Source: Saccharopolyspora aridisoli
GTDB taxonomy: Bacteria; Actinomycetota; Actinomycetes; Mycobacteriales; Pseudonocardiaceae
Length of the DNA: 64,000 nucleotides
Assembly: GCF_004348445.1 (NCBI RefSeq)
Contig: NZ_SMKV01000009.1
Location: 1 to 64,000 of the forward strand
Direction: 5' to 3'
The notes under the pieces were generated by a model. The model ran no database searches. It saw nothing but the letters and a program-made list of their open reading frames with translations, and was not told where the DNA came from. Positions 62,870 through 64,000 of this stretch are shown piece after piece. Every line of letters begins with the position of its first letter. The stretch's first letter is position 1. Position numbers and translations under genes: made by a program.

Positions 62870-63853
62870 ATGGGTGAACGCAGGGTCGGGTTGGTTCTGA
62901 CGATCGCGCTCGCGATCCTCGTGCTGTGCGGGGTGAGCGTGGCGTTGTTGGTGTTCGACCCGCGCACCACCGGGGCGGACGCTCTGCGGACCGGTGGGCT
63001 TGCGGCTGGATCGGTGGTCGCGCTGTACGCGCTGTGGCTCAACGATCGGCGGCGGCGAGTCGAGGAGCAGCGGCAGTCCCTGGAGAGCCGCCGCGCCGAC
63101 CTGGACCGCGACCGCGTCGCCGATGAGCGATTCGCCCGCGCGGTCGAGCTGCTGGGGCACGAGACCGACCAGGTCAGGGTGGGTGCGCTGCACGCGCTGG
63201 CAGGCCTGGCGCGCAGCAATCGCGACTACACCCAGACCGTCCTCGACGTGCTCTGCTCCTACCTGCGCCGCCCCTTCCAGCACCCGCGCTACTCGTCGTC
63301 GCAGCGCTGGGAGCCGGAGGAGGCAGACGACGCCGAGCGGCAGCTGCAGGTGCGGCTGACCGCGCAGCGGCTGATCACCGAGCTGCTGCCCGGCGCGGAC
63401 GACGCCGACGAACCGGCCTTCGACCTCGATCTGACCGGGGCGACGCTGGAGTACTTCGAGCTGTCCGACCGCAAGGTCGGCACCGTCCTGCTGCGCCACG
63501 CGCACCTGTTCAGCAGCAACAACCTCAGCCGCAGCGCCTTCCACGGCAACGTCTACTTCACCGGCAGCGCCTTCGGCACCGGAAGGCTCAGCGGCAGGTT
63601 CCGCTGCGACGACGCGGTGTTCCACCGCCGCGCGTGGTTCAGCGGCGTGCACTTCGGCGGCCCGGTGCGCTGCCAGCGAAGCACGTTCCACGGGCCCGTG
63701 AAGTTCTCCGGCAGCACCTTCACCGACGAGGTGACGCTGGCCGGTTCGACGTTCGAAGGGCGGTCGGACTTCGACGGCGTCGTCTTCGAGCAGGCTCCAG
63801 ACCTGACCGGAACGACAGGAGCCCCGACCATCGCGGTCGGGGCTCCTGAGTGA
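62870..63853 (+). CDS. Membrane protein with pentapeptide-like C-terminus
   Basis: 327 aa: two N-terminal membrane helices (LVLTIALAILVLCGVSVALL; GGLAAGSVVALYALWL), a charged segment with the ERFARAVELLGHETDQVRVG block, and a C-terminal run of A(D/N)LxF-like units (ATLEYFELSDRK, FTGSAFGTGRLSGRFRCDDA). GGGAGG precedes ATG 62870. Such proteins are common in actinobacteria; function unknown. Confidence 0.8.
   Translation: MGERRVGLVLTIALAILVLCGVSVALLVFDPRTTGADALRTGGLAAGSVVALYALWLNDRRRRVEEQRQSLESRRADLDRDRVADERFARAVELLGHETDQVRVGALHALAGLARSNRDYTQTVLDVLCSYLRRPFQHPRYSSSQRWEPEEADDAERQLQVRLTAQRLITELLPGADDADEPAFDLDLTGATLEYFELSDRKVGTVLLRHAHLFSSNNLSRSAFHGNVYFTGSAFGTGRLSGRFRCDDAVFHRRAWFSGVHFGGPVRCQRSTFHGPVKFSGSTFTDEVTLAGSTFEGRSDFDGVVFEQAPDLTGTTGAPTIAVGAPE
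63817..63847. terminator. Bidirectional terminator at purL-like gene end
   Basis: AGGAGCCCCGACC/GGTCGGGGCTCCT, a 13-bp stem with loop ATCGC, lies inside the last codons of the pentapeptide-like gene and 22 bp past the purL-like stop. Confidence 0.8.
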
Positions 63854-63868
63854 GCGGACTTCCGGTCC

Positions 63869-64000
63869 TCAGCCGAACAGCTTGGGCAGGGTTCCTTCCC
63901 AGGCCTCGCGCAGCTCCGGCAGCGGGATCTCGGTGACGTCCTGGATGTCCAGGGAGTTCGAGCCCGCGTCGGCGACGCCGACCTTGGCCCACGGCAGGCT
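63869..64000 (-). CDS. purL: Probable PurL C-terminus (partial)
   Basis: The minus strand encodes SLPWAKVGVADAGSNSLDIQ, then DVTEIPLPELREAWEGTLPK and LFG before TGA at 63869. The LPELR...GTLPKLFG ending matches FGAM synthase subunit II (PurL) of actinobacteria, and purL lies close to purF in mycobacteria. The rest of the gene is beyond the window. Confidence 0.75.
   Translation of the reverse strand, partial: SLPWAKVGVADAGSNSLDIQDVTEIPLPELREAWEGTLPKLFG

Overview
The window is chromosomal DNA of a high-GC filamentous actinomycete, most likely Pseudonocardiaceae and close to Saccharopolyspora. This rests on strong GC3 codon bias, GTG/TTG starts, leaderless promoters, mycothiol biosynthesis (mshD), a GlnR-type nitrogen regulator, an RsiG/AmfC-like anti-sigma factor and an integrated pSAM2/pSE211-like element. 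No database search was possible; family names come from recognised motifs and remembered relatives.

Region 1 (about 0.8-14.25 kb) is an actinomycete integrative and conjugative element (AICE). It sits in the 3' end of a tRNA-Lys(TTT) gene (768-843) and is bounded by perfect 38-bp direct repeats (804-841 and 14209-14246). The minus strand carries int, xis, a RepSA-type rolling-circle initiator, a DUF2637 membrane protein, two small proteins and an FtsK-like tra gene. Upstream of these lie several small proteins, including three Cys-rich micro-proteins, and an SCO3933-like protein. A divergent promoter with three copies of a CTAAAC-type operator (8622-8718) also drives cargo on the plus strand: an HTH-sensor protein overlapping a PP2C phosphatase. 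The right end (10.5-14.2 kb) is accretion DNA: an SSI-type subtilisin inhibitor, an 81-bp tandem and a 94-bp direct duplication, a DUF2637 fragment, an IS481-like transposase remnant, a 149-bp imperfect inverted repeat and a Pro/Lys-rich micro-protein.

Region 2 (14.25-23.8 kb) is variable flank: a broken Ser/Thr kinase beside attR, an LCP ligase, a FolP2-like/RibD-like/FolP2-like operon, a TetR regulator, a polysaccharide-export ATPase overlapping an ArsC-like gene, and a SodC-like lipoprotein.

Region 3 (23.9-53.8 kb) is a conserved core. From memory its gene order matches Mycobacterium tuberculosis Rv0807-Rv0823: dus, LCP, phoU, pstSCAB, mshD, glnR, lmeA-like, thioredoxin, sulfurtransferase, sseC, nitrobindin, pabC-like, DUF3073, purM, purF and an SCP-like gene. 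Inserted here are a GGDEF protein, an XRE-DUF5753 regulator, a Fur regulator, ygfZ, an RsiG-like gene, an asparaginase and two methyltransferases. PHO-box-like repeats precede both phoU and pstS.

Region 4 (53.9-64 kb) holds a LuxR-type regulator, a secreted subtilase, a PRC-barrel protein, a GH15 gene broken by one frameshift, a PAS-GGDEF-EAL protein, a decayed GH25 lysozyme, a pentapeptide-like membrane protein and the 3' end of a probable purL. Several intergenic spaces share a dispersed repeat with a CCGCGGTGCC-like core.
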